From positions 1 to 61,535 of the forward strand of contig JAFZFT010000063.1 of NCBI GenBank assembly GCA_017555765.1: a DNA stretch of 61,535 nt. Direction: 5' to 3'. Each line of letters begins with the position of its first letter. Within the stretch, counting starts at the first letter, position 1. The DNA is from Clostridia bacterium (GTDB taxonomy: Bacteria > Bacillota > Clostridia > Oscillospirales > Acutalibacteraceae). The translations under genes were made by a program, and so were the position numbers. Below, piece by piece: positions 1-7,466 of this stretch. A model generated the notes under the pieces. It was not told where the DNA came from. It searched no databases and saw only the letters and a program-made list of their open reading frames with translations.

Positions 1-489
1 TATGCGGAGCGGCTTCAGTTTTACATCGATAACAGAGAAACCGATGGGGAGTATATACCCTCTGACGGTGTAAAAGAAGCGGATATCGGGGATATAGTCT
101 CACTTTATTCCGACTTTGAGCCTATCGACGGTAGCTGGGAGACGGAGCTTACTGCACTTCTTTCTTCATCTTGCGGACTTGGTCAGGTCAATGTCGAGGA
201 AGAAAAGTATATGCTTAACCTCTGTCGCTATTTTATATGGAGATACTTCCTTAAGGGCGTCTTTGATGAAGAAATACTCTCGAAGGTTAAGCTTGCCGTT
301 GTTTCCGTACTTTTTATTAAGTATATGACCAAGGGGAATTCCTCTCTTAAGGCTTGGATAGAAAAAAGTAAGCTGTACTCCAAGGAAATGGAATACAGCG
401 ATGAAAACAGAGAGTTGTTTTACGATTATACTTATGAAAAAGAGTGTCTGTCGACAGATGCTATCAAGGGGATTATTCTTAAGGGATAA
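1..489 (+). CDS. C-terminal part of a possible flagellin lysine-N-methylase (FliB-like), 5' truncated by window
   Basis: The frame is open from base 1, giving about 162 residues with no start in the window, so this is the tail of a longer protein. The end contains an aromatic/basic stretch (RYFIWRYFLKGVF at about residues 74-86) and a final helix pair ending in YSKEMEYSDENRELF. This resembles, from memory, the C-terminus of clostridial FliB proteins, which methylate flagellin lysines; the catalytic cysteine-rich region would lie upstream and cannot be seen. The identification is tentative. The stop codon lies inside a terminator hairpin shared with the convergent MATE gene. Confidence 0.45.
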   Translation, partial: YAERLQFYIDNRETDGEYIPSDGVKEADIGDIVSLYSDFEPIDGSWETELTALLSSSCGLGQVNVEEEKYMLNLCRYFIWRYFLKGVFDEEILSKVKLAVVSVLFIKYMTKGNSSLKAWIEKSKLYSKEMEYSDENRELFYDYTYEKECLSTDAIKGIILKG

Positions 490-498
490 TCCCTTTTT
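468..498 (+). terminator. Terminator overlapping the end of the FliB-like gene
   Basis: GGGATTAT (469-476) pairs with ATAATCCC (486-493), followed by TTTTTATT. The stop codon of the plus-strand gene sits in the 3' arm. The MATE gene on the minus strand ends at 497, so the hairpin separates convergent genes. Confidence 0.7.
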
Positions 499-1876
499 AT
501 TCTACAACAGTATTGAGCCACCAGCCCTTTTTCAGAAAAACGTAGCCGATAATACACTTGATAATTTCAATTGCCTGTACAGTTATGTAAAGAGGTACGA
601 TATCAACATCAGTGAAGCGACTCAGACAGAAGGCGATGGGGATAACAATACACCACATAAAGCCACTGTCGAAAATGAAGGTTATGAGGGTTTTGCCTCC
701 CGAGCGAAGGGAGAAATAGCAGGCGTTGAGGAAGGATTGTACAGGCATAAAAGCTGCCATAATGAGTATCAGCGTGGTGGAAAGAGTACGCACATATTCC
801 TCGGTGTTGTATATTTTCGGGAAAATTCCTGAAAATCCCGCCATAGCAATGGCAACGAGTACGATAGTAAATACTGCAAACCATATCATACGCATGCTTG
901 CCTTTTTGGCTTCATCCTTTTTGCCTGCACCCATAAGCTGGCTGAGGATAATACCAATCGAGCAGCCGAAGGCGATGAAGGATACGTTGAAAACATTGTT
1001 CAGAGTTGAAACTATATTGACAGCGGCAACGACGCTGAGTCCTCTCATGCTGTAGCACTGATTGAGAAAAGCCATACCCGCCGCCCACAGTGCCTCGTTG
1101 GCAACAAGGGGCATTGATACAACGGCAATCTTCTTTATCTGCGGCAGAGTGAGAGTCGTACTTGTGAAAAGCCTTCTGATAAAGGGGTATTTTTTAGTGT
1201 GGGTGTGGGACCATACAACAAGAATGGTACACTCAGCAACACGGGCGATAACAGTAGCGATTGCGGCACCGTTGATTCCGAGCTTGGGTGCGCCGAAGTG
1301 ACCGAAGATAAGAGTATAGTTGAGTGCAAGGTTTACACCGACCGCAATAAGAGTTGCAACGAGAGGTACAATTCTGTCCTTGGTTTCGCGAAGAGATGAG
1401 GCATAGGCCTGAGCAATTGCGAAGGGGAAGGTGCTGAAAAGCATAACTCCGAGGTAGCTTTTTGCGAACTGATGTACCGCGGCGGCTTCTGCGGGGTCTG
1501 CTCCCTCCTGAATGTAGGCGGAGATAAGACCATCACCGAGAAGAAGGAAGACTCCTATACCTAAGGCGGTGAAAAGAAGGGCGGTGAAAAGCTTGAACTG
1601 TACTGTGTTTTTGACTCCGTCGGTATCTTTTTTGCCGTAAAACTGTGCGGTGAATATACCCGCTCCGCTCATTGCGCCGAAAATACACAGATTGAAAACA
1701 AAAAGAAGCTGGTTAACGATGGATACACCTGTCATTTCAAGAGTGCCGACCTGACCGACCATAATGTTATCAAGCATACTCACGAAGTTGGTAACACCAT
1801 TCTGTAACATAGTAGGTATTGAAATGCGAAGCATCCATTTATAATAGGGTATACTTTCTTTAAGGTATCTGTTCAT
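497..1876 (-). CDS. MATE family multidrug/Na+ efflux transporter
   Basis: A 459-residue protein of the usual MATE length (about 450), with roughly twelve hydrophobic segments in two similar halves. It opens with the MATE-type SIPTMLQNGVTNFVSMLDNIMVG segment (shown in parts: SIPTML, then FVSMLDNIMVG), and the QFYGKKD element follows the second helix. These proteins export cationic drugs or metabolites using Na+ or H+ gradients. A longer frame starts at 1906, but that ATG lies in a hairpin. The ATG at 1876 has a perfectly placed AGGAGA and starts with the normal MNRYLKES. It is downstream of a small secreted-protein gene on the same strand, with a terminator-like hairpin between them. The substrate cannot be told from sequence. 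Confidence 0.9.
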   Translation of the reverse strand: MNRYLKESIPYYKWMLRISIPTMLQNGVTNFVSMLDNIMVGQVGTLEMTGVSIVNQLLFVFNLCIFGAMSGAGIFTAQFYGKKDTDGVKNTVQFKLFTALLFTALGIGVFLLLGDGLISAYIQEGADPAEAAAVHQFAKSYLGVMLFSTFPFAIAQAYASSLRETKDRIVPLVATLIAVGVNLALNYTLIFGHFGAPKLGINGAAIATVIARVAECTILVVWSHTHTKKYPFIRRLFTSTTLTLPQIKKIAVVSMPLVANEALWAAGMAFLNQCYSMRGLSVVAAVNIVSTLNNVFNVSFIAFGCSIGIILSQLMGAGKKDEAKKASMRMIWFAVFTIVLVAIAMAGFSGIFPKIYNTEEYVRTLSTTLILIMAAFMPVQSFLNACYFSLRSGGKTLITFIFDSGFMWCIVIPIAFCLSRFTDVDIVPLYITVQAIEIIKCIIGYVFLKKGWWLNTVVE

Positions 1877-1920
1877 AAAAAATCTCCTAAAAAATCTCCT
1901 GAACATAAGTGATGTTCAGG
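1877..1920 (-). terminator. Intercistronic terminator/attenuator with duplicated ribosome-binding site
   Basis: On the minus strand a perfect 9-bp inverted repeat (CCTGAACAT / ATGTTCAGG, 1912-1920 and 1898-1906) is followed by AGATTTTTT, as in an intrinsic terminator. The 12-mer AGGAGATTTTTT is then repeated exactly (1889-1900 and 1877-1888). The first AGGAG abuts the hairpin and the second is free and drives the MATE start at 1876. MATE expression probably depends on read-through of this hairpin. Confidence 0.6.
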
Positions 1921-1929
1921 AGAGGAAAA

Positions 1930-2292
1930 TTACCAGTTAGCAATCTTGTCGCCGATAAGCTTAAGCGCGTTGATGATTGAGTCGATAAAGTTAGTGAAAA
2001 CGGAGAGAATCTGGTCGATGATGCTGTTACCTTCTCTGATGTCATCTCCGACCTGACCGGGATCTTCGAAAAGGGTTGACATAACATCTGAAACGATGCC
2101 GTCGATTGTATCGTCAAGGCTCTCAGTTGTTGCTATTGGAGGCGGGATATATGTAAGGGGGTGGGTTGTTGAGGTCATTTCGTCTGCTGAAGCTGAAGTG
2201 TCAGCCGCAACACCTGAAACACTGCCGCCAACCATAAGCATTGCGATGAGGATAGCGATGACAGGAATTAAAAACTTACTCTTTATTTTCAT
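1930..2292 (-). CDS. Small secreted protein with amphipathic C-terminal tail
   Basis: A 120-residue protein with a clear signal peptide (basic MKIKSKF, a hydrophobic core at about residues 8-27, and cleavage probably after VAA or VSGVAA). A Thr/Pro-rich linker follows, then an alternating hydrophobic tail ending SIINALKLIGDKIANW, predicted as an amphipathic helix. No family was recognised. The start has GAAAGGAAG upstream and a strong sigma-A promoter at 2326-2354. The tail resembles those of the secreted proteins at 39997 and 46222 in kind, not in exact sequence. It may be an exported surface-associated or membrane-active peptide; the function is unknown. Confidence 0.75.
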   Translation of the reverse strand: MKIKSKFLIPVIAILIAMLMVGGSVSGVAADTSASADEMTSTTHPLTYIPPPIATTESLDDTIDGIVSDVMSTLFEDPGQVGDDIREGNSIIDQILSVFTNFIDSIINALKLIGDKIANW

Positions 2293-2325
2293 GCTGCAGT
2301 ACTTCCTTTCAATTTACTTTGGTTC

Positions 2326-2354
2326 ATTATACCAAATAAAGGATGTATATGCAA
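2326..2354 (-). promoter_or_regulatory. Sigma-A promoter for the small secreted protein gene
   Basis: On the minus strand TTGCAT (2354-2349), a 17-bp spacer and a perfect TATAAT (2331-2326). It lies about 35 bp upstream of the start at 2292. Confidence 0.8.
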
Positions 2355-2373
2355 TAGTATTTTGAATTTTTAT

Positions 2374-2475
2374 CGGGACCGTTGAATAACGGCCCCCGTT
2401 TATATGAAGCGGTGCAGACCTGAGGCTTAACCGGCTGTTCCCGGACAGTATTCTGTCACCGGTGGCTTGCACCGC
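2374..2475. ncRNA. Structured intergenic element, unassigned (possible small RNA)
   Basis: A short hairpin (2374-2398, CGGGACCGTT with AACGGCCCCCG) is followed by a three-tier nested structure. GCGGTGCA (2409-2416) pairs perfectly with TGCACCGC (2468-2475). Inside it ACCGG (2430-2434) pairs with CCGGT (2459-2463), and GACAG (2444-2448) pairs with CTGTC (2453-2457) around a TATT loop. The downstream gene has its own promoter at 2523, so this is not simply its leader. The strand is uncertain; a T-run follows on the plus side at about 2494-2499. It was compared mentally with SRP RNA, 6S, SAM and SAH riboswitches and did not match. Confidence 0.45.
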
Positions 2476-2522
2476 GGATTTTAAAATCTTCCTCTTTTTT
2501 ATCTTATGCACAAGTGCGGACG

Positions 2523-2552
2523 TTGACATAGTACAGTTAAATGGAATATAAT
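2523..2552 (+). promoter_or_regulatory. Sigma-A promoter for the nucleosidase-like gene
   Basis: Consensus TTGACA (2523-2528), an 18-bp spacer and TATAAT (2547-2552). Transcription should begin near 2559, leaving a leader of under 30 nt before the start at 2587. Confidence 0.85.
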
Positions 2553-2586
2553 ATAAAGAAAAAACACATAAAAAGGATGAATTAAA

Positions 2587-3303
2587 ATGACAAAGGTTGC
2601 AGGACTCATATTTGCAGATTCAATGGAGTACAGCCCCTTCCTTCTCTGGGCTAAGGAAAAGGGCGGTATTGAAAGTGTAAGACACGGTAACGAAAGCGTT
2701 GAATTTACTTTCACAGAGGGAGAAAACACTCTTAAGGTTGTAGGTGTAAAGTGTGGTATCGGCAAATCAAATGCCGCTTCGGCGACAGCCTTCCTTATTG
2801 CTGACGATAAGGCTGATTTTATTCTCAATGCAGGTCTTTCAGGCGCAATCCAGGGCCTTCGCAGAGAGGATATGGTAGCGGGTACTACATATATTGAATG
2901 TGACTTCGATCTTACTGCGGTAGGTAACGCTTTAGGTCAGAAGGCTGACGGACAGAAATATCTTTATGAGGCTGATGCGAAGCTTCTCGCTTATGCTCTT
3001 GAAAGTGAGGGTATAAAGAAGGCAAAGTGCGGTACCGGTGATATCTTCCTTGCAGACCCCGTTAAGAAGGAGCTTTATAAAAACACCTTCGGGATAGAAA
3101 GCTTTGATATGGAAACAGGTGCTATTGCGGCTGTGTGCGACAAGTGCGGTGTACCTATGCTTTCACTCCGCAAAATCAGTGACGATGCGGGAGATACCGC
3201 TTGCGAGGCTTATCGTGAGATGAATAAGAGACAGGAGGCCTGTCTTACAGAGCTTGTTGCAAATATTCTTGCAAGATATCTTTCCGATAAGGAAAATTTC
3301 TGA
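2587..3303 (+). CDS. MTA/SAH nucleosidase-like phosphorylase-superfamily protein
   Basis: A 238-residue protein, near the family length of about 230. It has the superfamily fold: a Gly-rich strand (KCGIGKSNAA at about 59-68, with VVGVKCGIGKSNAA reading like the ribose/phosphate-site loop), NAGLSGAI at about 82-89, and the hallmark FDMETGAIAAVCDKCGVPML near 178-197 followed by LRKISDDAGD. The Glu in DMETGA and the Asp in SDDAG match the catalytic positions of MtnN-type enzymes, which cleave adenine from 5'-methylthioadenosine or S-adenosylhomocysteine. The N-terminus is atypical, so another nucleoside substrate is possible. The gene is single, with its own promoter and AAAAGGATG Shine-Dalgarno. 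Confidence 0.75.
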   Translation: MTKVAGLIFADSMEYSPFLLWAKEKGGIESVRHGNESVEFTFTEGENTLKVVGVKCGIGKSNAASATAFLIADDKADFILNAGLSGAIQGLRREDMVAGTTYIECDFDLTAVGNALGQKADGQKYLYEADAKLLAYALESEGIKKAKCGTGDIFLADPVKKELYKNTFGIESFDMETGAIAAVCDKCGVPMLSLRKISDDAGDTACEAYREMNKRQEACLTELVANILARYLSDKENF

Positions 3304-3353
3304 TTTTTCAGACACTTTTTTAAAATTTGTTTTATAAAAATTCCGCTTTCTAC

Positions 3354-3382
3354 TTGCAAAAAGCCTTATAGGGTAGTATAAT
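3354..3382 (+). promoter_or_regulatory. Sigma-A promoter for the hydrogenase-like sensor operon
   Basis: TTGCAA (3354-3359), a 17-bp spacer and TATAAT (3377-3382). It is the only strong promoter found before the gene run 3496-8625. Confidence 0.8.
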
Positions 3383-3388
3383 AAAATG

Positions 3389-3495
3389 CAGAATAGTAAC
3401 ATAGCCGAACTATGCCCTTTTTTAGGACCTTATCGGCACGGATGTTAAATTTGAAAGGATAAAAAAGGCATCGACCACAGGAAGCGGGGATTATT
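3389..3495 (+). promoter_or_regulatory. Structured 5' leader of the sensor operon (unassigned)
   Basis: The roughly 100-nt untranslated leader contains a long stem: 3412-3424 (ATGCCCTTTTTTA) pairs with 3460-3471 (TAAAAAAGGCAT), twelve pairs with one bulged C. It encloses a roughly 35-nt loop with GGACCTTATCGGCACGG. The downstream GACCACAGGAAGCGGGG leads into the start. It resembles a cis-regulatory RNA but fits no riboswitch consensus known to me. Confidence 0.4.
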
Positions 3496-4374
3496 TTGAA
3501 AGCAGATTTACATTGTCACACCAAACTTTCAGACGGCACATTAGGCATTGACGATATTATCATTCTTGCCAAAAACAGCGGTGTTACAACACTTGCCATA
3601 ACGGACCATGACTGCCTTGCAGGTATTGTAAGAGCGGAGCTTATCGGTAACCGTCACGGCGTTAACGTAATACCCGCAGTTGAGTTTTCAGCCACTGACT
3701 CAAAGAGAAATGCCAATGCGCATATTCTTTGCTATCTTCCCGACAAGCCGGACAGACTTGAGGGTCTTTGTAAGAGTAACTCTCTTATAAGAAAGAGAGC
3801 AAGTCAGATGATGGTGCTCAAAACAGCCAAGAAATTCCCCGTTACCCCTGAATTCATCACAAAGTGTTGCCAGGGTTCAACAAACATATATAAGCAGCAT
3901 ATTATGCAGGCTCTTATGGAGTGCGGATACACTACCACTATTTTCGGTGACCTTTATAAGATGCTTTTCACTAAGGAGTCACGAATCAACGTGCTTATGG
4001 AGCCTAAATATCCCGATCCGGTTGAATTTATCAAGGCTATTCACGAGGCGGGCGGTGTTGCCGTACTTGCTCATCCCGGCTTCTACGATAATTTTGAGCT
4101 TTTAGAGGAGCTTATCCCCGAGGGACTTGACGGTGTTGAGGTATGGCACCCCGAGAATACTCCCGAGCAGCAGGAAAAGCTTATTGCAATTGCAAAGAAG
4201 CACGGCCTTGTTATGACAGGCGGCAGTGACTTCCACGGTGCTTTCAATATGTACCCCATAAGACTCGGCGATTACGGTCCCGATGAGGATCATCTTGCTC
4301 AGCTTCTCAGCTACAAGGCTAAAAAGAGAAGAAAGCAGAAAAAGCTTGAGGCCGCAGCAGCTGCTGAGGCTTAA
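3496..4374 (+). CDS. PHP-domain phosphoesterase (RNase AM / nucleoside 3',5'-bisphosphate phosphatase type)
   Basis: A 292-residue protein starting at TTG with GGGGA seven bases upstream. It carries the ordered PHP metal motifs: DLHCHTKLSDG at residues 4-14, ITDHD at about 36-40, EFSATD near 63, AHILCY near 76, LAHPGF near 192 and GGSDFHG near 250. PHP enzymes of this size (YciV/RNase AM, TrpH) remove phosphates from nucleoside 3',5'-bisphosphates or trim RNA 5' ends using a trinuclear metal site. The Lys/Ala-rich tail ends in AAAAAEA. It is the first gene of a long co-directional operon that contains a second PHP protein. The exact substrate is inferred, not seen. Confidence 0.85.
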   Translation: MKADLHCHTKLSDGTLGIDDIIILAKNSGVTTLAITDHDCLAGIVRAELIGNRHGVNVIPAVEFSATDSKRNANAHILCYLPDKPDRLEGLCKSNSLIRKRASQMMVLKTAKKFPVTPEFITKCCQGSTNIYKQHIMQALMECGYTTTIFGDLYKMLFTKESRINVLMEPKYPDPVEFIKAIHEAGGVAVLAHPGFYDNFELLEELIPEGLDGVEVWHPENTPEQQEKLIAIAKKHGLVMTGGSDFHGAFNMYPIRLGDYGPDEDHLAQLLSYKAKKRRKQKKLEAAAAAEA

Positions 4375-4397
4375 AGATAAACGAAGGGAGATAACCG

Positions 4398-4973
4398 ATG
4401 AACGACAACGACGTAAAGATTTATCACAGCAAAAGTGAGCTTAACAGAGGTAAAAATGACCTTTCTGTTGCTTTCGATGCGGTTATTGCCCACAGAACAA
4501 ACGGAAACATTGATAAAGCCCGTAAGTTAGGTGAGGTTCTTGCAACAATCACACCCACGGGGAACGGAGACGGTATAATTGTTGACCTTAAGGATCACCT
4601 TGCACCGAGATATTTTGCTCCCGATATTCTTTATCAGATAAAGGTATTGCTTGTCTTTGCGTGCGAAACACTGATTCAGCTTGAAATTCCCGAATCGGTT
4701 GTTTCAACAACGGCAATTTCATCAATGTACGAAAACATAAGGCTCAATTCTCAGGGCTTTTACGATAACATATCAAACGGAGCCGCCTTCACCTTCTATT
4801 ACCTTGCAATTCAGAAGGACGGCGAGCTTTCGGACAATATAGGTGAGGCCTTCGCAATGCTTTGCAGTGTAAAGAATAAGGAGGGCTTTGTCAAGGCGGG
4901 TAAAACCGTCTGGAATCTTGCGGTCGATATTATACAGAAAGAAATCGACAAAATAAATTTCATAGGATTCTGA
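4398..4973 (+). CDS. Conserved-looking protein of unknown function
   Basis: A 191-residue soluble protein with no signal peptide or membrane segment and no motif I recognise. The middle and end look mostly alpha-helical (for example DILYQIKVLLVFACETLIQ at about 77-95). It lies 23 bp after the PHP gene with a GAAGGGAG Shine-Dalgarno. A terminator and a second hairpin follow it, so it may end a first transcription unit or sit before an attenuated continuation of the operon. Codon use matches its neighbours. A structure-based search would be needed to suggest a role. Confidence 0.75.
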   Translation: MNDNDVKIYHSKSELNRGKNDLSVAFDAVIAHRTNGNIDKARKLGEVLATITPTGNGDGIIVDLKDHLAPRYFAPDILYQIKVLLVFACETLIQLEIPESVVSTTAISSMYENIRLNSQGFYDNISNGAAFTFYYLAIQKDGELSDNIGEAFAMLCSVKNKEGFVKAGKTVWNLAVDIIQKEIDKINFIGF

Positions 4974-5019
4974 CCCGAAAAAGTCGGGTTTTATGGGGCT
5001 GTCTTACAACAGCCCTTTT
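4973..5019 (+). terminator. Two tandem terminator-like hairpins
   Basis: ACCCGA (4973-4978) pairs with TCGGGT (4984-4989), followed by TTTAT. Directly after, GGGCTGT (4996-5002) pairs with ACAGCCC (5009-5015), followed by TTTTGTA. They separate the first two genes from the DRTGG gene and may attenuate transcription into it; no separate promoter was seen downstream. Confidence 0.6.
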
Positions 5020-5037
5020 GTATTAGGAGGAAATATT

Positions 5038-5388
5038 ATGAAAATCAAAGACATCAAGGAAATTCTCGGTGCAGAAATTATTTGTAACGAAGACGGTACC
5101 GAAAGAGAGATTCACACCGCTTGCGGAAGTGATATGATGAGCGATGTCCTTGCCTTTGTAAAGGAGCAGGCAGTACTTCTCACAGGTCTCGTTAATCCTC
5201 AGGTGGTAAGAACTGCTGAGATGATGGATATGCACTGTATCATATTTGTAAGAGGCAAGCGTCCTACCCTTGATATGATTGAAATGGCCGAGGACAGAGA
5301 TATGGTTATGCTCTGTACTGACCTTGAAATGTTCACCGCTTGCGGCAAGCTCTATGCGGCGGGACTGAAGGGAGGCAGCGGAAAATAA
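5038..5388 (+). CDS. DRTGG-domain protein
   Basis: A 116-residue single-domain protein. A longer frame from 4993 is unlikely because AGGAGG stands seven bases before the ATG at 5038. The sequence follows the DRTGG pattern: MKIKDIKEILGAEIIC, a GSDMMSDVLAF element near 33-43, then VRTAEMMDMHCIIFVRG, and DRDMVMLCTDLEMFTACGKLY near the end. DRTGG domains are small and often sit in serine kinase/phosphatase or signalling proteins as likely ligand-binding modules. It overlaps the following ATPase gene by one base (TAATG), so the two are translationally coupled. A related small domain is encoded at 7140. Confidence 0.75.
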   Translation: MKIKDIKEILGAEIICNEDGTEREIHTACGSDMMSDVLAFVKEQAVLLTGLVNPQVVRTAEMMDMHCIIFVRGKRPTLDMIEMAEDRDMVMLCTDLEMFTACGKLYAAGLKGGSGK

Positions 5389-5810
5389 TGGACAGCATCA
5401 AGCTTCATTATGATGTACCCGGTGACGATTTCACAAGAGCGGGTGCGGCTTCAAGTGATGTCAAGCGCAATCTTAAGCAGCTCGGTGTTTCTCCCAACGT
5501 AATAAGAAATGTTTCTATTGCGATGTACGAGGGTGAAATCAATATGGTAATTCACGCGGGCGGCGGTTGGATTGACGTTGAAATTACCGAGGAAGAAATA
5601 CTTGTCACTCTGGCTGACGAGGGCCCGGGTATTGATAACCTTGAGCTTGCTATGAAGGAGGGCTATTCAACTGCGCCCGATAATATCCGTTGCCTGGGCT
5701 TCGGTGCGGGTATGGGTCTTCCCAACATAAAGAAATATACCGACGATTTCAGAATCGAAACAGAGGTCGGTAAGGGTACCACACTTTATCTCAAGGTAAA
5801 TATTGAATAA
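5388..5810 (+). CDS. Anti-sigma factor/serine-kinase-like GHKL ATPase (RsbW/SpoIIAB type)
   Basis: A 140-residue protein consisting of a lone HATPase_c domain, the size of SpoIIAB or RsbW. The N-box is at about 44-56 (AMYEGEINMVIHA), the G1 box is DEGPGI near 81-86 and the G2 box is GFGAGMGLPNIKK near 104-116. Proteins of this type bind ATP and phosphorylate anti-anti-sigma partners or sequester a sigma factor; no such partner is in the window. It lies between the DRTGG gene and the hydrogenase-like gene, so it is a good candidate for passing a redox signal on. The start at 5388 overlaps the upstream stop. Confidence 0.85.
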   Translation: MDSIKLHYDVPGDDFTRAGAASSDVKRNLKQLGVSPNVIRNVSIAMYEGEINMVIHAGGGWIDVEITEEEILVTLADEGPGIDNLELAMKEGYSTAPDNIRCLGFGAGMGLPNIKKYTDDFRIETEVGKGTTLYLKVNIE

Positions 5811-5824
5811 AAAGGAAGATTGCT

Positions 5825-7150
5825 ATGGAGCAACAACTGTTTCATTCCGTACGTCTGGACTCGGATAAATGTCAGGGCTGTACCAACTGTATCAAGCGTT
5901 GTCCGACTCAGGCTATAAGAGTACGAAATAAAAAAGCATATATAATTTCAGACAGATGTATTGACTGTGGCGAGTGTATAAGAGTTTGTCCTCATCACGC
6001 AAAGTACGCCGTAAGTGAGCATTTCAATGAAATAATCAAATATAAATACAGAATAGCTCTGCCCGCTCCCGCTCTGTACGGACAGTTTAACAACCTTGAA
6101 AATGTTGACTATGTGCTTACGGGACTCAAGAAAATGGGCTTCGACGATGTGGTCGAGGTTTCAAAGGGTGCAGAGCTTATCAGCAGTGCAACAAGAATGA
6201 TGGAAAAGGAGCTTAAAAAGCCCGTCATTTCCTCTGCTTGTCCCGCAGTGGTAAGACTTATAAGAACAAGATTCCCCAATCTTATCGGCAATCTTATACC
6301 TCTTGTTGCACCAGTAAATATGGCGGCAAAAATTGCAAGAGAGGAAGCGAAAAAGAAAACAGGTCTTCCCGACGAGGATATCGGAGTATTTTTCATTTCT
6401 CCCTGCCCTGCAAAAAGGACTGCAATCAAGGCCCCTATCTGCCTTGATGAAAGCGGCATCAACGGTGCCTTTGCAATGAAGGATATATACCCCATACTTT
6501 TCCAGACTATGGACAGACTCACTCCCGAGGAGGTTGAGCTTCTCAACGATTCGGGTATTATCGGTGTCGGCTGGGCAAGCAGCGGCGGTGAAGCGGCGGG
6601 TCTTCTTAAGGAAAGATATCTTGCGGCAGATGGTATAGAAAACGTTATAAACGTACTCGAGGAGCTTGAGGATGAAAAGCTCAACGACCTTGATTTTATC
6701 GAGCTCAACTGTTGTACGGGCGGATGCGTAGGCGGTGTGCTTACTGTTGAAAATCCCTATGTAGCCAAGGCGAGAATTCAGCGTCTTCGCAAGTTTATGC
6801 CCGTTTCCTGTAACAGCCTCCCCGAGGAGTACGATGTATCGGAGCTCAGCTGGTCGAAGGAGCTTACTCCCTCGCCCGCTATGAAGCTTGCGGATAATGT
6901 TATCAAGGCGATGAAGATGATGACAAGGCTTCGTGAAATTGAGGCGTCATTGCCCGGTCTTGACTGCGGCATCTGCGGTGCTCCCTCGTGCCGTGCCCTT
7001 GCAGACGATATTGTAAGAGGCTATGCAAGTGAGGATTACTGTATCTTCCACAAGGTGGATTACAACAACGAGGATCAGTCACTGCCCATACCCTTCAGAA
7101 ACAAGGTTATAAACGGTGAGAACAGTGAGGATAAAACAGATGAAGGTTAA
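5825..7150 (+). CDS. [FeFe]-hydrogenase-like iron-sulfur sensor protein (HydS-type)
   Basis: A 441-residue protein. Two ferredoxin motifs lie at the N-terminus (CQGCTNCIKRCP at about 17-28 and CIDCGECIRVCP at about 47-58). An [FeFe]-hydrogenase large-subunit region follows, then a C-terminal 4Fe-4S motif (DCGICGAPSCRALADD near 379-394). H-cluster signatures are altered: SSACPAVVRL replaces TSCCP, so the proton-relay Cys is Ala; SPCPAKR replaces MPCxxK; and LNCCTGGCVGG keeps the third set. Ligand cysteines remain while catalytic positions differ, as in sensory or divergent hydrogenase groups. Its neighbours are signalling domains, not HydB/HydC electron partners, so a hydrogen or redox sensing role is inferred. 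Confidence 0.85.
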   Translation: MEQQLFHSVRLDSDKCQGCTNCIKRCPTQAIRVRNKKAYIISDRCIDCGECIRVCPHHAKYAVSEHFNEIIKYKYRIALPAPALYGQFNNLENVDYVLTGLKKMGFDDVVEVSKGAELISSATRMMEKELKKPVISSACPAVVRLIRTRFPNLIGNLIPLVAPVNMAAKIAREEAKKKTGLPDEDIGVFFISPCPAKRTAIKAPICLDESGINGAFAMKDIYPILFQTMDRLTPEEVELLNDSGIIGVGWASSGGEAAGLLKERYLAADGIENVINVLEELEDEKLNDLDFIELNCCTGGCVGGVLTVENPYVAKARIQRLRKFMPVSCNSLPEEYDVSELSWSKELTPSPAMKLADNVIKAMKMMTRLREIEASLPGLDCGICGAPSCRALADDIVRGYASEDYCIFHKVDYNNEDQSLPIPFRNKVINGENSEDKTDEG

Positions 7151-7466
7151 TGAACTTATAGAAAAGCTCTCACTAGAGGTGCTCTGTGAGGGCGATACGG
7201 ATAATGAAATTACGGGCTGCTACAGCGGTGATCTGCTTTCCTGGGTTATGTCAAAGGCTAAGGAGGGCGATGTGTGGCTTACGGTAATGGGCAACATAAA
7301 TGCCATAGCCGTTGCAGTGCTCTGTGACTGTGCGTGCATAATTCTTACCGACAAGGCGGCTCTTGATGAGGAAGCGAAAAACAAGGCAGAGCTTCAGGGC
7401 GTAACCGTACTCAGAAGTGAGAAGAGTGCCTATGAGCTCAGCGTAGAAATTTCAAGGCTGATATGA
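7140..7466 (+). CDS. Second DRTGG-like small domain protein
   Basis: A 108-residue protein overlapping the hydrogenase-like gene by 11 bases; GTGAGG stands upstream of the ATG at 7140. It has the same plan as the protein at 5038: MKVNELIEKL, a GCYSGDLLSWVM element near 27-38 matching the position of GSDMMSDVLAF, a central hydrophobic strand (VAVLCDCACIILTD) and a C-terminal VTVLRSEKSAYELSVEISRLI region (parts quoted). Having two such domains around the ATPase and iron-sulfur genes suggests a hetero-oligomeric sensor complex. Its stop overlaps the next start (ATGA). Confidence 0.7.
   Translation: MKVNELIEKLSLEVLCEGDTDNEITGCYSGDLLSWVMSKAKEGDVWLTVMGNINAIAVAVLCDCACIILTDKAALDEEAKNKAELQGVTVLRSEKSAYELSVEISRLI

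Noticed and set aside
2374..2475. The element as SRP RNA, or a SAM/SAH riboswitch for the nucleosidase-like gene.
   Set aside because: The SRP GGAA tetraloop and riboswitch core motifs are absent, and the gene's own promoter lies downstream of the element.
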